Shown here: piece by piece, positions 1 through 9,100 of the stretch | Numbering within the stretch: the stretch's first letter is position 1 | Layout: each line of letters begins with the position of its first letter | NCBI RefSeq assembly: GCF_001593385.1 | Contig: NZ_LUVZ01000012.1 | Coordinates: forward strand, 62,001 to 126,000 | Direction: 5' to 3' | Length of the DNA stretch: 64,000 nucleotides | Source of the DNA: Chryseobacterium cucumeris | GTDB lineage: Bacteria > Bacteroidota > Bacteroidia > Flavobacteriales > Weeksellaceae | Made by a program: the position numbers and the translations under genes | Notes under the pieces: model-generated | Told to the model about the DNA's origin: nothing | What the model saw: the letters and a program-made list of their open reading frames with translations, nothing else | The model's database searches: none

Positions 1-555
1 GGCGGGCATGAGTTTAAAACTTTATACCCTAACATATTCAATGACAGTGATCTGGAAGTGAGTAAGCTGCAGATGCTTCAGACCAAACCACAAGGAATCT
101 ATTCACTTCAGGGAAATATCCTTACTGGACTTTCTGTAAGAAGGTATGAATCTTTCAGCGAATGTCCTTCTTTTAAGAAAATCAAGGCTTTAGAAGATCC
201 TAATTCGTTTGAGAAGAAATACGGAGTTCATATTTTATTCAAACAGGCTCTTGACGGTTCTGTAATCATAGGAGATTCTCACGAATATGCAGATGCCAAA
301 AATGCCGATGATTTGGGGTATGACCTTAATATGGAGATTGATGAATTCATGATTCATGAGGCTAAGAAAATTATTGATCTTCCTACGTATGAAATTCAGA
401 GGAGATGGTTCGGAATCTATTCCCAGTGCAAAACAAAAGATATTTTTGAGCACAGCCCATCTGCCAATATTCATATTGTAACAGGGATCGGAGGAAAAGG
501 AATGACGGGAAGCGGTGGCTTTTCCAAATTTAATATTGAAAAAATTTACGCATAA
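1..555 (+). CDS. FAD-dependent oxidoreductase, C-terminal part (5' end cut by window)
   Basis: The frame is open from base 1, so the N-terminal FAD-binding half lies outside the window. About 184 residues remain. The C-terminal motif GIGGKGMTGSGG near residues 163-175 of the fragment matches the closing FAD-contacting loop of the DAO/glycine oxidase fold, and RRWFGIYSQ before it fits the substrate-domain strand. In related genomes a DAO-type oxidoreductase of this kind (TIGR03364-like) often sits beside a phosphonatase-like HAD hydrolase, which is what follows here 7 bp downstream. This suggests a joint role in catabolism of an amino-phosphonate or a similar amine. The substrate is inferred from the neighbour only. 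A GTG at 58 could be mistaken for the start, but the reading frame continues upstream of it. Confidence 0.75.
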   Translation, partial: GGHEFKTLYPNIFNDSDLEVSKLQMLQTKPQGIYSLQGNILTGLSVRRYESFSECPSFKKIKALEDPNSFEKKYGVHILFKQALDGSVIIGDSHEYADAKNADDLGYDLNMEIDEFMIHEAKKIIDLPTYEIQRRWFGIYSQCKTKDIFEHSPSANIHIVTGIGGKGMTGSGGFSKFNIEKIYA

Positions 556-562
556 AATTCAA

Positions 563-1231
563 ATGAAAAATATAGAATTACTCGTTCTGGATATGGCCGG
601 AACAACAATTGATGAAGATAACGTAGTCTACAAAACACTTACCAATGCTGTAAATGATTACGGCTACGCAGTAAGCCTGGAAAAAGTATTATCCAGCTGT
701 GCCGGAATGGAAAAACTGGAAGCGATCACAAGTCTTTTAAAAGAAATCAATGGGAACGAAGAAGATGCTCCTGCTATTTTTGAGAATTTTTCTGACCAGC
801 TGAAAGAATCTTATCAAAATCTGGATGTAAAACCCATCAACGGAACGCAAGATTTCTTATTGAATATGAGGTCTCAAAACAAAAAAATTGTTTTAAATAC
901 AGGGTATACCTCAGAAATCGCCCACCAGCTTTTAGATAAACTCAACTGGAAAGAAAGTATTCATTTTGATGCTTTGATTACTGCTGATGATGTTTCAGAA
1001 AGCCGTCCAAGTCCTGAAATGATTCATCTTGCAATGAAGAAATTCAATATTACTGAAGCTCATAAAGTTTTAAAGGCAGGTGATTCTGTGATTGATATTG
1101 AAGAGGGCAAAAATGCAGGCTGTGGATTAACAGTAGCGGTACTTTCCGGAGCTCAGAGTAAATCAGAGCTTGAAAAGGCAGCTCCTGATTATATTCTGAA
1201 TACGATTTCTGAAGCTGAGGGAATCCTTTAA
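563..1231 (+). CDS. HAD hydrolase, phosphonatase-like (PhnX-like)
   Basis: This 222-residue protein has all HAD motifs. DMAGTT near residue 10 carries the nucleophile Asp. LNTGYTS is motif II, RPSPEMI is the motif III region, and AGDSVIDIEEGKNAG is motif IV with acidic metal ligands. The AGTT form of motif I is typical of phosphonoacetaldehyde hydrolase and its TIGR03351-like relatives, which cleave C-P or C-O phosphate bonds in small molecules. ATG at 563 is chosen over an in-frame upstream codon at 515 because that one overlaps the preceding oxidoreductase and the HAD fold begins directly after 563. It probably forms an operon with the upstream oxidoreductase. Cytosolic. The exact substrate is unknown. 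Confidence 0.8.
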   Translation: MKNIELLVLDMAGTTIDEDNVVYKTLTNAVNDYGYAVSLEKVLSSCAGMEKLEAITSLLKEINGNEEDAPAIFENFSDQLKESYQNLDVKPINGTQDFLLNMRSQNKKIVLNTGYTSEIAHQLLDKLNWKESIHFDALITADDVSESRPSPEMIHLAMKKFNITEAHKVLKAGDSVIDIEEGKNAGCGLTVAVLSGAQSKSELEKAAPDYILNTISEAEGIL

Positions 1232-1265
1232 TCCATTTTTTCAGATTATTTTTAAATACTTCTTG

Positions 1266-1311
1266 ACACAAATGTTTCCATGGTTTTTCTATTGGAAATG
1301 TTTGTGTTTTT
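1266..1311 (+). terminator. imperfect hairpin after the HAD gene
   Basis: Arms at 1266-1280 and 1293-1307 pair around a 12-base loop with a short internal mismatch, followed by a short T run. It lies 35 bp after the HAD stop codon. It is weaker than the other terminators in the window. Confidence 0.35.
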
Positions 1312-1319
1312 ACCGCCCC

Positions 1320-1357
1320 GTCAAAAATTCTTTGAATTTTCGACAGCCCTCCGGAGG
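1320..1357. repeat. composite palindromic element (REP-like)
   Basis: A 25-bp hairpin has arms gtcaaaaattc at 1320-1330 and gaattttcgac at 1334-1344 with one mismatch. It is followed by the compact GC-rich palindrome ccctccggagg at 1347-1357. The GC-rich half stands out from its AT-rich surroundings. I recall similar elements as common intergenic repeats in this genus, but there is only this one copy in the window. Confidence 0.4.
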
Positions 1358-1551
1358 ATGGGAATGTAGTACGGATCATTAGGTAATTGTTATAACCGAC
1401 ATATTCAGAAACCTTTTTTGATCTCTATTCACAAAGCATGTAACTTAAAATAAACAGAGTCATTTTTCTTTTGTGGCTTTTGTGGTTAATATCTAAGCTT
1501 TTTTCGGTGATCTTTTTAATTATCAATTAATTAACTTTCCGTTCATAAATT

Positions 1552-1606
1552 TTTACAAATAGTAAACTAATTTTACAATAGTTAAAAATAAATTACTATT
1601 TGTAAA
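1552..1606. promoter_or_regulatory. long inverted repeat upstream of phosphodiesterase gene
   Basis: Perfect 14-bp arms tttacaaatagtaa (1552-1565) and ttactatttgtaaa (1593-1606) flank a third, related copy in the middle, ttttacaatagtta at about 1571-1584. The right arm ends 29 bp before the start codon. It may be an operator array or a structured 5' leader. Confidence 0.45.
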
Positions 1607-1635
1607 CTTTCACAATTCTAAAAACCCTTTTCCCC

Positions 1636-3489
1636 ATGAAAACAAAACTATTCTCAATGGCTGTTGTTATAAGCTGTTTCCTTGGAGCTCAGACCAAAAA
1701 AGTTCTTTTTATCGGTATTGACGGATGCCGTGCAGATGTCATGATGTCTACCCCAACTCCCAACATCCAAAACCTCATTAGTCAGTCTATTTATTCTATT
1801 GACGGGCTTTGCGCTGCTACTACCTGGAGCGGAAACGGATGGAGCACCATGCTTACAGGCGTATGGCACACCAAACACAATGTTCAGGACAATAACTTTA
1901 CCAGCCCGAACTATGTCAACTACCCTGATTTTTTAACCAGAGCAGAGACTTATAATCCCGCACTAAGAACCATTTCTCTGGCTCATTGGTCACCTATTAA
2001 CGACAAAATCATTCAAACCGCTGATGTAAAAAGTAATCTCGCAACGGATCTTGCAGTGAAAAATGCAGCTCTTACAGCTTTACAGAATGATAATCCGGAT
2101 ATTCTCTTTGTAGATTTTGATGATGTAGACCATGCCGGACATTCTTATGGATTCTCATCCACTGTTTCTCAATATGTCAATTCTATTAAGACTACAGACT
2201 CTTATATTGGAGAAATTGTGACTGCAATGAAAAACAGACCTTCTTATAATAATGAAGACTGGCTGGTTGTATTAACCACAGATCATGGAGCGATCGAAAG
2301 TTCTCATGGAGGTGGAAATCTTACCGAAAGAAATATTTTCACGGTGTATTCCAATCCTGGATTTATTCCTCAGCAGATCAGCAAAACTGTTCTGGAATCC
2401 AATAAAACATTCAATCAATTGAACTTCCCGGCAGGAACTTATGCAAAGCCAGCAAGCCAGACTCCTTTTAATTTTGGAGCTAACCAGGATTTCACCATCG
2501 AGTTTTGGGTAAAGCCTAATGCAGCTTACTCCAGTGATCCGGTGATGATCAGTAATAAAAACTGGGCTAATGGGAAAAATAAAGGATTTGTGTTCTCAGG
2601 ATATTCAGGACAGACTTTCAAAATGAATATTGGAGATGGAACGAACAGAATTGACCTGGTAGGCGGAAAAGTGGAAACAAATAAGTGGAAACATATTGCG
2701 GCAAGCTTTGACAGAGATGGCCTTGTAACATTGTACGAAGATGGTGTTCCGGTAACTTTTGCTAAAATGAATACCATCGGAAATATTGATTCCGGGCTTC
2801 CTTTGAGTTTAAATCAGGATGGAACCAATGCTTACGGAATTAATCTGGCGGCTTCTTATAAAGATGTAAGAATCTGGAAATCGGCTCTTCCCAATGATGT
2901 TATCGTGAATTGGGCGAACCAGGATATTACAACTTCACATCCTTATTATTCTCAATTATTAGCCAACTGGAAGTGTAATGGAACTTCAGGAACTACATTG
3001 ACAGACTCTGGTCCAAACGCCAATCATATGACTGTGACAGGTTCTCCTACTTATAATGCGGGTATAGTGAATAATTTTAAAGTGTATGATTACACCTCAA
3101 CGACAAGAGAAACGGATCATTTCCCTACGGTATTGAACTGGCTTTGTATTCCGGTACAGTCTTCATGGGGAATAGATGGAGTGAATAGAATTCCGGCATG
3201 TTCCAAAGAAATATTGGCAGCAAAAGAAACGAAAGCAATCATTGAAGATTTTAAAATTTATCCTAATCCAGTTTCAACATTCCTTGGAATCCAGTATCAA
3301 TCTGAGGATAAGGAAATTAAAGCAGAAATCATCGACAGTAAAGGATCAAATGTTTTAACAACCCATTTAAAGTCTTCAAGAGGTTTTTACGATGAAAAAA
3401 TCAATATCGGAAATCTTCCGGCTGGGGTGTATTTCATTAAAATCAACGGAAGCAAAAAAGCACTGACCAAGACATTCATCAAGAAATAA
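1636..3489 (+). CDS. secreted type I phosphodiesterase/alkaline phosphatase-superfamily protein with LamG-like and T9SS sorting domains
   Basis: This 617-residue protein has a short signal peptide (MKTKLFSMAVVISCFLGAQ). The alkaline-phosphatase-superfamily core spans roughly 20-265. LFIGIDGCRADVM carries the first metal Asp, TTWSGNGWSTML the nucleophile region, DDVDHAGHSYG and TTDHGAIESSHGGG further metal ligands. Residues about 285-465 look like a concanavalin/LamG fold (FTIEFWVKP, WKHIAASFD, DVRIWKSAL), which commonly binds glycans. The last 80 residues form a Por-type sorting domain (IYPNPVS, LPAGVYFIKI, ending TKTFIKK), so export through the type IX system to the surface or medium is predicted. 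The substrate could be a phosphodiester or nucleotide sugar. It is transcribed alone. Confidence 0.85.
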   Translation: MKTKLFSMAVVISCFLGAQTKKVLFIGIDGCRADVMMSTPTPNIQNLISQSIYSIDGLCAATTWSGNGWSTMLTGVWHTKHNVQDNNFTSPNYVNYPDFLTRAETYNPALRTISLAHWSPINDKIIQTADVKSNLATDLAVKNAALTALQNDNPDILFVDFDDVDHAGHSYGFSSTVSQYVNSIKTTDSYIGEIVTAMKNRPSYNNEDWLVVLTTDHGAIESSHGGGNLTERNIFTVYSNPGFIPQQISKTVLESNKTFNQLNFPAGTYAKPASQTPFNFGANQDFTIEFWVKPNAAYSSDPVMISNKNWANGKNKGFVFSGYSGQTFKMNIGDGTNRIDLVGGKVETNKWKHIAASFDRDGLVTLYEDGVPVTFAKMNTIGNIDSGLPLSLNQDGTNAYGINLAASYKDVRIWKSALPNDVIVNWANQDITTSHPYYSQLLANWKCNGTSGTTLTDSGPNANHMTVTGSPTYNAGIVNNFKVYDYTSTTRETDHFPTVLNWLCIPVQSSWGIDGVNRIPACSKEILAAKETKAIIEDFKIYPNPVSTFLGIQYQSEDKEIKAEIIDSKGSNVLTTHLKSSRGFYDEKINIGNLPAGVYFIKINGSKKALTKTFIKK

Positions 3490-3517
3490 AACAGTAAAGC
3501 AATTAGATTTAAATTTG

Positions 3518-3560
3518 ATATTAGAACAAGGATATTCCTATCCGAGTTCTAATATTTTTT
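3518..3560. terminator. bidirectional terminator
   Basis: Perfect 10-bp arms atattagaac (3518-3527) and gttctaatat (3546-3555) enclose a smaller nested ggata/tatcc stem, followed by a run of T. It lies between the convergent phosphodiesterase and GNAT genes and can serve both. Confidence 0.75.
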
Positions 3561-3563
3561 TGT

Positions 3564-4046
3564 TTATGCAAAGATCAACTCCATTCTGACATCTGCACGG
3601 TCGTACTCAGCATGACCGATAGGGATATGGATAAAGCCCAGCTTTTCGTACAACTTAATAGCCGGAACAAGGATAGAGTTGGTAACTAGAAAAACTTTTT
3701 CTGCCTTTAATTCTTTTGCTTTTTCCACTAGAGCATTTCCCAGCAGATAGCCTATTTTTTTTCCCTGAGCTTTAGGACTTACTGCCATCTTTGACAGCTC
3801 AAAAGTAAGAGGATGATCTTCCGTTTTTACCAATGCGCAGGTTCCTACAACTTCTCCATCCAGCAAAGCAAAGGCTATATGTCCTCCTTTATTTAAAATC
3901 TCTTCTTCCGGATGATCCAGCAGTTTATAATCTCCCGCTTCCATTACAAAAAATGTTTTGATCCATTCTTCATTTAAAGCTTTGAAGGCTTCTTTATACT
4001 GAGGTTCATACGCTATAATTTTTACTTCATTCTTGATATCATTCAT
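3564..4046 (-). CDS. GNAT family N-acetyltransferase
   Basis: This 160-residue protein has the GNAT acetyl-CoA site, with ELSKMAVSPKAQGKKIGYLLGNALVEKA containing the Q/R-x-x-G-x-G/A-like loop. It is followed by the typical KVFLVTNSILVPAIKLYEKLGF strand-helix. It is predicted to acetylate an amine on a small molecule or protein in the cytosol; the substrate cannot be told. ATG at 4046 is preferred to the GTG one codon upstream. The start lies 14 bp after the stop of the MocR regulator, so the two genes are probably co-transcribed and the regulator may control the acetyltransferase. Confidence 0.85.
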   Translation of the reverse strand: MNDIKNEVKIIAYEPQYKEAFKALNEEWIKTFFVMEAGDYKLLDHPEEEILNKGGHIAFALLDGEVVGTCALVKTEDHPLTFELSKMAVSPKAQGKKIGYLLGNALVEKAKELKAEKVFLVTNSILVPAIKLYEKLGFIHIPIGHAEYDRADVRMELIFA

Positions 4047-4060
4047 CACTATAAGGTTTA

Positions 4061-5476
4061 TTAAATTCTGTTTTTTATCATTTTTCCCAGCTTTTCCAGA
4101 TCACTTTCCACTCTGTCTGTCCATTCTAATGCATAATTCAGGCGCATACAGTTCTGATACTGATTATATTGCGAAAACATCCTTCCCGGGGCAAAGTTTA
4201 CTTTCTGGCTGACCGCCAAATCATAAAGATCTTCTGTGCATATTCTCTTATCCAGTTCCAGCCAGAGCATAAAACCGCCTTTGGATTCTGAGATTTTGGT
4301 ATTATCCGGAAAATATTCAATCACCGATTTCTGGATCTGAAGGTAGTTGGCGTATAATTTTTTTCTAAACATTCTAAGATGATGATCATAGCGTCCGTGG
4401 GCAAGAAAATCTGCAATCACATCTGAAAACAAAGAAGGTCCGCTCACCGTCTGAACCAGTTTTTGGCGAATAATTTTCTCTTTAAATTTTCCAGGTGCTA
4501 CCCATCCTACTCTAAATCCCGGAGCCAATGTTTTGGAAACCGAGCCTACCCACATCACAATTCCTGCTTCATCATAAAACTTACAAGGCTTTGGTCTTCC
4601 TGCTCCGAAATAGATGTTTCCGTAGACATCATCTTCTACCAAAGGAACATTGTGTTCGGTAAGCATTTTAACCAATTCTCTTTTGTTTTCATCCGGCATC
4701 TGAAATCCTAGTGGATTATTATAATTTACCACAAAACAACATGCAGACAGCTTTGGAAGCACTTTCTTTAGAGCATCCAGATCCACTCCTGTAATAGGAT
4801 GCGTAGGAATTTCTACTGCTTTCAATCCCAATAATTGAATGGCCTGAAGAATTCCAAAATACACAGGGCTTTCCACTGCCACCGAATCTCCCGGTTGCGT
4901 CACGGCCATTAAGCAATTATAAACGGCATTCATCGCTCCGGAAGTGATGACCAGATCATCTTCTGTGATTTTCCCTTCCATAACCATTGACCATTTGGCA
5001 ATTTCCCGGCGCAGCACTTCGCTTCCCTGCACGGGTTCGTAGTTGGTTCCGCTGTCACTTTTCCTTTTCATCACATCAATCATGCATTTTTTCATCTTAG
5101 CTACCGGAAGAAGACTTTTCCCCGGAATTCCAAGAGCAAATTGTGTAACATCTGTTCCTCCGATACTTCCGAACACCTTGTCAATCAAATCCTGAGGGGT
5201 ATTTTTACCTTCAGAAACCTTCATCTGTGTCACAGAAGGCAGCGCCAGTTTTCGCTGGGAAGTCTGGCTTACATAATATCCATATTTCGGACGTGATTCT
5301 ACCAGCGAACGGCTTTCGAGTTCCATATACGCCTGTTTTATGGTATTCAGACTTACATTATATAATTTCTGGGCACTTCGCAATGAAGGAAGCCTGTCCC
5401 CAAACTGCAGAGTTTCACTTTTAATCTGCTCTGTGACAGAATTGGCTATTTTAAGGTACAGAACATCTTTAGACAT
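4061..5476 (-). CDS. MocR-type transcriptional regulator (GntR HTH fused to PLP aminotransferase domain)
   Basis: This 471-residue protein starts with a GntR winged helix (about 1-70: DRLPSLRSAQKLYNVSLNTIKQAYMELESRSLVESRPKYGYYV). The rest is a fold-type I aminotransferase domain. SVSKTLAPGFRVGW near 309-323 contains the PLP Schiff-base lysine, and VNYNNPLGFQMPD and VEDDVYGNIYF are further cofactor contacts. Proteins of this family usually act as PLP-sensing regulators of amine, vitamin B6 or amino-acid genes rather than as enzymes. It probably controls the downstream GNAT gene and itself. Confidence 0.88.
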   Translation of the reverse strand: MSKDVLYLKIANSVTEQIKSETLQFGDRLPSLRSAQKLYNVSLNTIKQAYMELESRSLVESRPKYGYYVSQTSQRKLALPSVTQMKVSEGKNTPQDLIDKVFGSIGGTDVTQFALGIPGKSLLPVAKMKKCMIDVMKRKSDSGTNYEPVQGSEVLRREIAKWSMVMEGKITEDDLVITSGAMNAVYNCLMAVTQPGDSVAVESPVYFGILQAIQLLGLKAVEIPTHPITGVDLDALKKVLPKLSACCFVVNYNNPLGFQMPDENKRELVKMLTEHNVPLVEDDVYGNIYFGAGRPKPCKFYDEAGIVMWVGSVSKTLAPGFRVGWVAPGKFKEKIIRQKLVQTVSGPSLFSDVIADFLAHGRYDHHLRMFRKKLYANYLQIQKSVIEYFPDNTKISESKGGFMLWLELDKRICTEDLYDLAVSQKVNFAPGRMFSQYNQYQNCMRLNYALEWTDRVESDLEKLGKMIKNRI

Positions 5477-5517
5477 AGAATCCGGGTTTTAAGTAAATGT
5501 ACAATTTTATCCTGTTT

Positions 5518-5886
5518 TTATTCAGGATTCAGCCAACTGATCATACTGTTGATACTGCTTTTTAATTGCTCCGGATCCTTGAAATTGGATGTATTATTAT
5601 TTTTGCAATATCTTTCAGCCCGGGAATAAAAATTCCTTTTTTCTGATTCCGTCATTCTATTTTTATCATAGATTTTAAAAGATATTTCATCCTTTTCGTT
5701 GATGATAAGACTGGCAAAAGCAACAGTTTCTTTTCCGTTTTTAGCCAAAAGAAAAGGAAGTCCGAAATTCTGATCTACCTGCTTCAAATTCTGTGTTTCC
5801 AGAAAAATGTTTTTCAGCACCAACATGTCTGATACATAAGCCTCAGCATATTGAAATTGTTTCTGATGTTGAGTGATTGTTTCCAT
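5518..5886 (-). CDS. uncharacterised 122-residue protein
   Basis: I do not recognise this family. The protein is soluble and charged with no signal peptide or membrane segment. The region NFGLPFLLAKNGKETVAFASLIINEKDEISFKIYD could form an antiparallel sheet reminiscent of the N-terminal half of a GNAT or NTF2-like fold. The C-terminal part is helical (SEKRNFYSRAERYCKN, PEQLKSSINSMISWL). It lies 41 bp upstream of the MocR gene on the same strand and may be its first operon partner. Normal codon use and a clean ATG support a real gene. Confidence 0.6.
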   Translation of the reverse strand: METITQHQKQFQYAEAYVSDMLVLKNIFLETQNLKQVDQNFGLPFLLAKNGKETVAFASLIINEKDEISFKIYDKNRMTESEKRNFYSRAERYCKNNNTSNFKDPEQLKSSINSMISWLNPE

Positions 5887-6057
5887 ATTTTCTTCTTTAG
5901 CTAAACAAAATTATGGAGTATTTAATTTTGGACACAGATACAGAACTATAGAATATTATGGGTACAGATTTTTTATCTGATCTTTTTCCTGTCGCATATA
6001 AAGCAGATTTTGTCTGGAAGAAATCGTTATTCGCACAATTGATAATAGCATAGAAAT

Positions 6058-6092
6058 AAAAAACAGACTGTTTCACATAGAAACAGCCTGTT
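6058..6092 (-). terminator. terminator of the AAA+ ATPase gene
   Basis: Arms aacagactgtttc (6062-6074) and gaaacagcctgtt (6080-6092) pair with one mismatch around a 5-base loop. On the minus strand the stem is followed by a T-rich run. It lies 24 bp after the ATPase stop codon. Confidence 0.65.
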
Positions 6093-6115
6093 GACAACTA
6101 TTTAAAGTCTCATGG

Positions 6116-9100
6116 TTATTGTTCTGCTTTTTTAAGAGCTTCTTTGATTCCTTCCAGTCCGTCTCCGAATTGCGCAAGCAGTGCTACAATCTGCGACATT
6201 CTATCATTTTCACCCAGTCCTTTCAGAGTTTTATTTTTAACAAAGGTTTTCTTTATTTCATTCCAGCGTTTTGTTTCTTCTTCTGAAAGAATTCCTATCA
6301 GTTCTTTCAGTTTCAGCATATTGGCTTCTGCTCCGGTTGTCAGTGTCTGAGATTCATTCTGATAGTGATTCAGGACAATCTGGGTAACTTCATTATCTTT
6401 AAGAATAGGCTGTATTTGTGCAATCAGCTTATTCATATTACGGTAAGATCCCTGCAGTTTGAATGGCGGTTCATTTCTGTAATCGTCTGACATAGCTGCG
6501 GACGCGATATATTCTTTGTTCACCTTCAACACCATATTTCTCACTGTGATTGTGCTTTTCAGTACTGATCTGAAATCTGATATTTCACTGGAGCTGAAAT
6601 TTCCTTTCAGGCTATCGGCAGGATTATCTGTAAGTACACAATCATAAAGTTCATACAGGTTTTCCATTCCCGGATTGGTCAGCCTGGTCAGATATTCATT
6701 AGACATTAAAGCATTTTCAATAAGACTCAGGTCAAAAAGATCTGTTTTCGATCCGGATATTTCTCCCAGATTGTATGTATCTGAACGGTTGGCCAGCATG
6801 TCCGGAATTTTAAACTTTTCTCCACTCTCTGTGTATGGATTTCCAGCCATGACAAGGCAGAATCTTTTGGATCGAAGGTCATAAGTTTTACTTTCTCCAT
6901 TATATATTCCTTCAATCTTTCTCTGTCCGTCTGCAAGAGAGATGAATTTCTGTAAAAACTCAGGATTACAGTGTTGGATATCATCAAGATAAAGCATAAC
7001 ATTATCTCCCATTTCCAGCGCAAGATTCAGTTTTTCAAGTTCTTGTCTTGCCCCAGCATTTTTGGCTTCAGAAGGGTCTGTTGATACAATATCGTATCCT
7101 AAAGATGGTCCGTTGATCTTCATAAATACCAGTCCCATACGCTCTGCCATATATTCCATCAGGGTTGTCTTTCCGTATCCGGGTGGAGATACCAGAAGAA
7201 GCATTCCCATTCTGTCTGTTCTTTTGTCTGAACCTGCTGTTCCCAATTGCTTGGCAAGATTCGCTCCGATAAGAGGAAAATAAACATCATTAATCAGTTT
7301 ATTTCTCACAAATGAGCTTAATACCTGAGGCTTGAAAGTATCCAGCTTCAATGCTTTTTTCTTTTCATCTACCCAGTTGTATTTCAATTCCTGAAGCTGT
7401 TTGTATTTAGGAACGGTAACTGTATTAAAATGGCTAAGGCGGGATACAAACTCAAAGTAGTTAAGATGATATTCTGGCTCTTTTTCAAGCGACTTCAGCT
7501 CTTTTATGGCTACTTCATACGCAATGTGTTTGATATTTTTCGGATCAAATTTTTGGGTAATGATAAATGCTGCCACTTCCGGCATAATATCCTGGTTAGC
7601 CTCTGAACCCAAGGCCTTTACCGCGCTTTCCGCAATATAATAACATGCCTTAGGATATTCATACATCACCTGTAGCTGGTTAATAAACTCAAGGTCTTTG
7701 CCTTTTTCCTTCAGTTCTTTCAGGAACAATTCATACAATGCTGCTGCTTTTTCTGAAATCAGGAAGTTTTCTTTATCTTCCTGTTTCAGGTAGGTGGCAG
7801 CATTGATACAATCCGTTTCTTTAAAAATACCATGGGCCGATGCAAAAGATTTCATTTCTTCTGAAAGTTCTCTGCTTAAATACTCAAATCCTTGCTTTAT
7901 AGTGAATGATTCAGCAATAATAGCGGCTGCTTCAAACTGTTTGGTATAATATTCTTTTTTATCATTTTCCAGGAAAAACCAGAAAAGCTGTGCTAATGAT
8001 CTTTCCTCTGCTGTGAACCTCATCAGTCCCAGCTCATTGTGCATCCGCTGAAGTTTCAATACAATTGTCTCAGCATCTTTATCATGAATTCCTTTTACCA
8101 GTCCTTCTCCGAAATGCTCTGCTGTAAACTGCTGTACAGCCTTTTCGTTTTCAGCCTCTGAGGTTATTTCCTTATGAGCGGAGAACACATTCCAGGCAAG
8201 ATATTCAAACCTTTTTACTTTGTTATTTTCTGAAACAAATTCCTGATTCCATACTTCTTTGAATTCATCAGCTGTGAAGTTTAAAGGTTCATAAAAGCTG
8301 GTTCCGGTAAGGTGGTAGTAATATTGAGCATTTCTAAGCACCAAAGTAAGGTCCAGCTTCTGCTGATTGACTGCAAATTTATAATCTCCCAATGCAATAA
8401 CGCTTTCCCCGTCTGCGTAGATCTCTTTTTTATCTTTCAGCTTTCTAACTGCTTCCTGCTGCTGGGTTTTTAACAAGGTCTGAACCTCCTCCGACTTTGC
8501 TGAATCTTCCAGTTCTGCGAGCTGTCTGGAGAGATCTCTCACTTTCTCCACCATCAGATCGGCGGCGAAATAGCCATTGATCTCATTTTCTGAGTCAAAA
8601 GATTCTGCTTTGGTCTGTACGGATTTCAGGATTCTCTGTGCAGCATCAAAAAGATTCTGAGTCCTTTTATTTCTTGCTTCGGTAAGCTGTACCCTTTTAT
8701 TTTGGAAATGTCCGTAAACCTCTTCTCTTTTGATTCCTATCTGCTGAATGAATTCTTCGAAATCGATAAATTTCGTTTCCATTTCTTCCAACTGTATGGA
8801 GAGTTTAGTCAGATATTCATCACATTTCTCAGGAGTTTGCGAAAGCTCCAGAAAATTGATCACAGACTGGTCAAATAAGGTAATCTGAGCCTGAAAATCT
8901 GAAGCCAGTTCTTTCCCTGAAATTTCTCTTTTTCTTTTGCTGAGTTCAAGTCTTTCCTGATTCAGTTTTGCAAAAATCAGAGAGATGTTTTCAATAATCT
9001 TGGTAGACTGGGAGGTGTCTTCAATTTTAAGGTTATTAACGATATCCACCAATAATTCAAGCTGCCCGGAAAGGGTATTGATATTTTCTTCAATTGTTTT

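Larger units (their letters stand above)
1232..1635. other. 404-bp gene-free stretch with several palindromes
   Basis: No convincing ORF is present. The stretch holds the weak hairpin at 1266-1307, a palindromic element at 1320-1357 and a long inverted repeat at 1552-1606 just before the phosphodiesterase gene. The rest is AT-rich and unremarkable. Confidence 0.6.

Noticed and set aside
5897..6097. 66-residue ORF between the small unknown gene and the ATPase gene
   Set aside because: No recognisable pattern, and it runs through the ATPase terminator.
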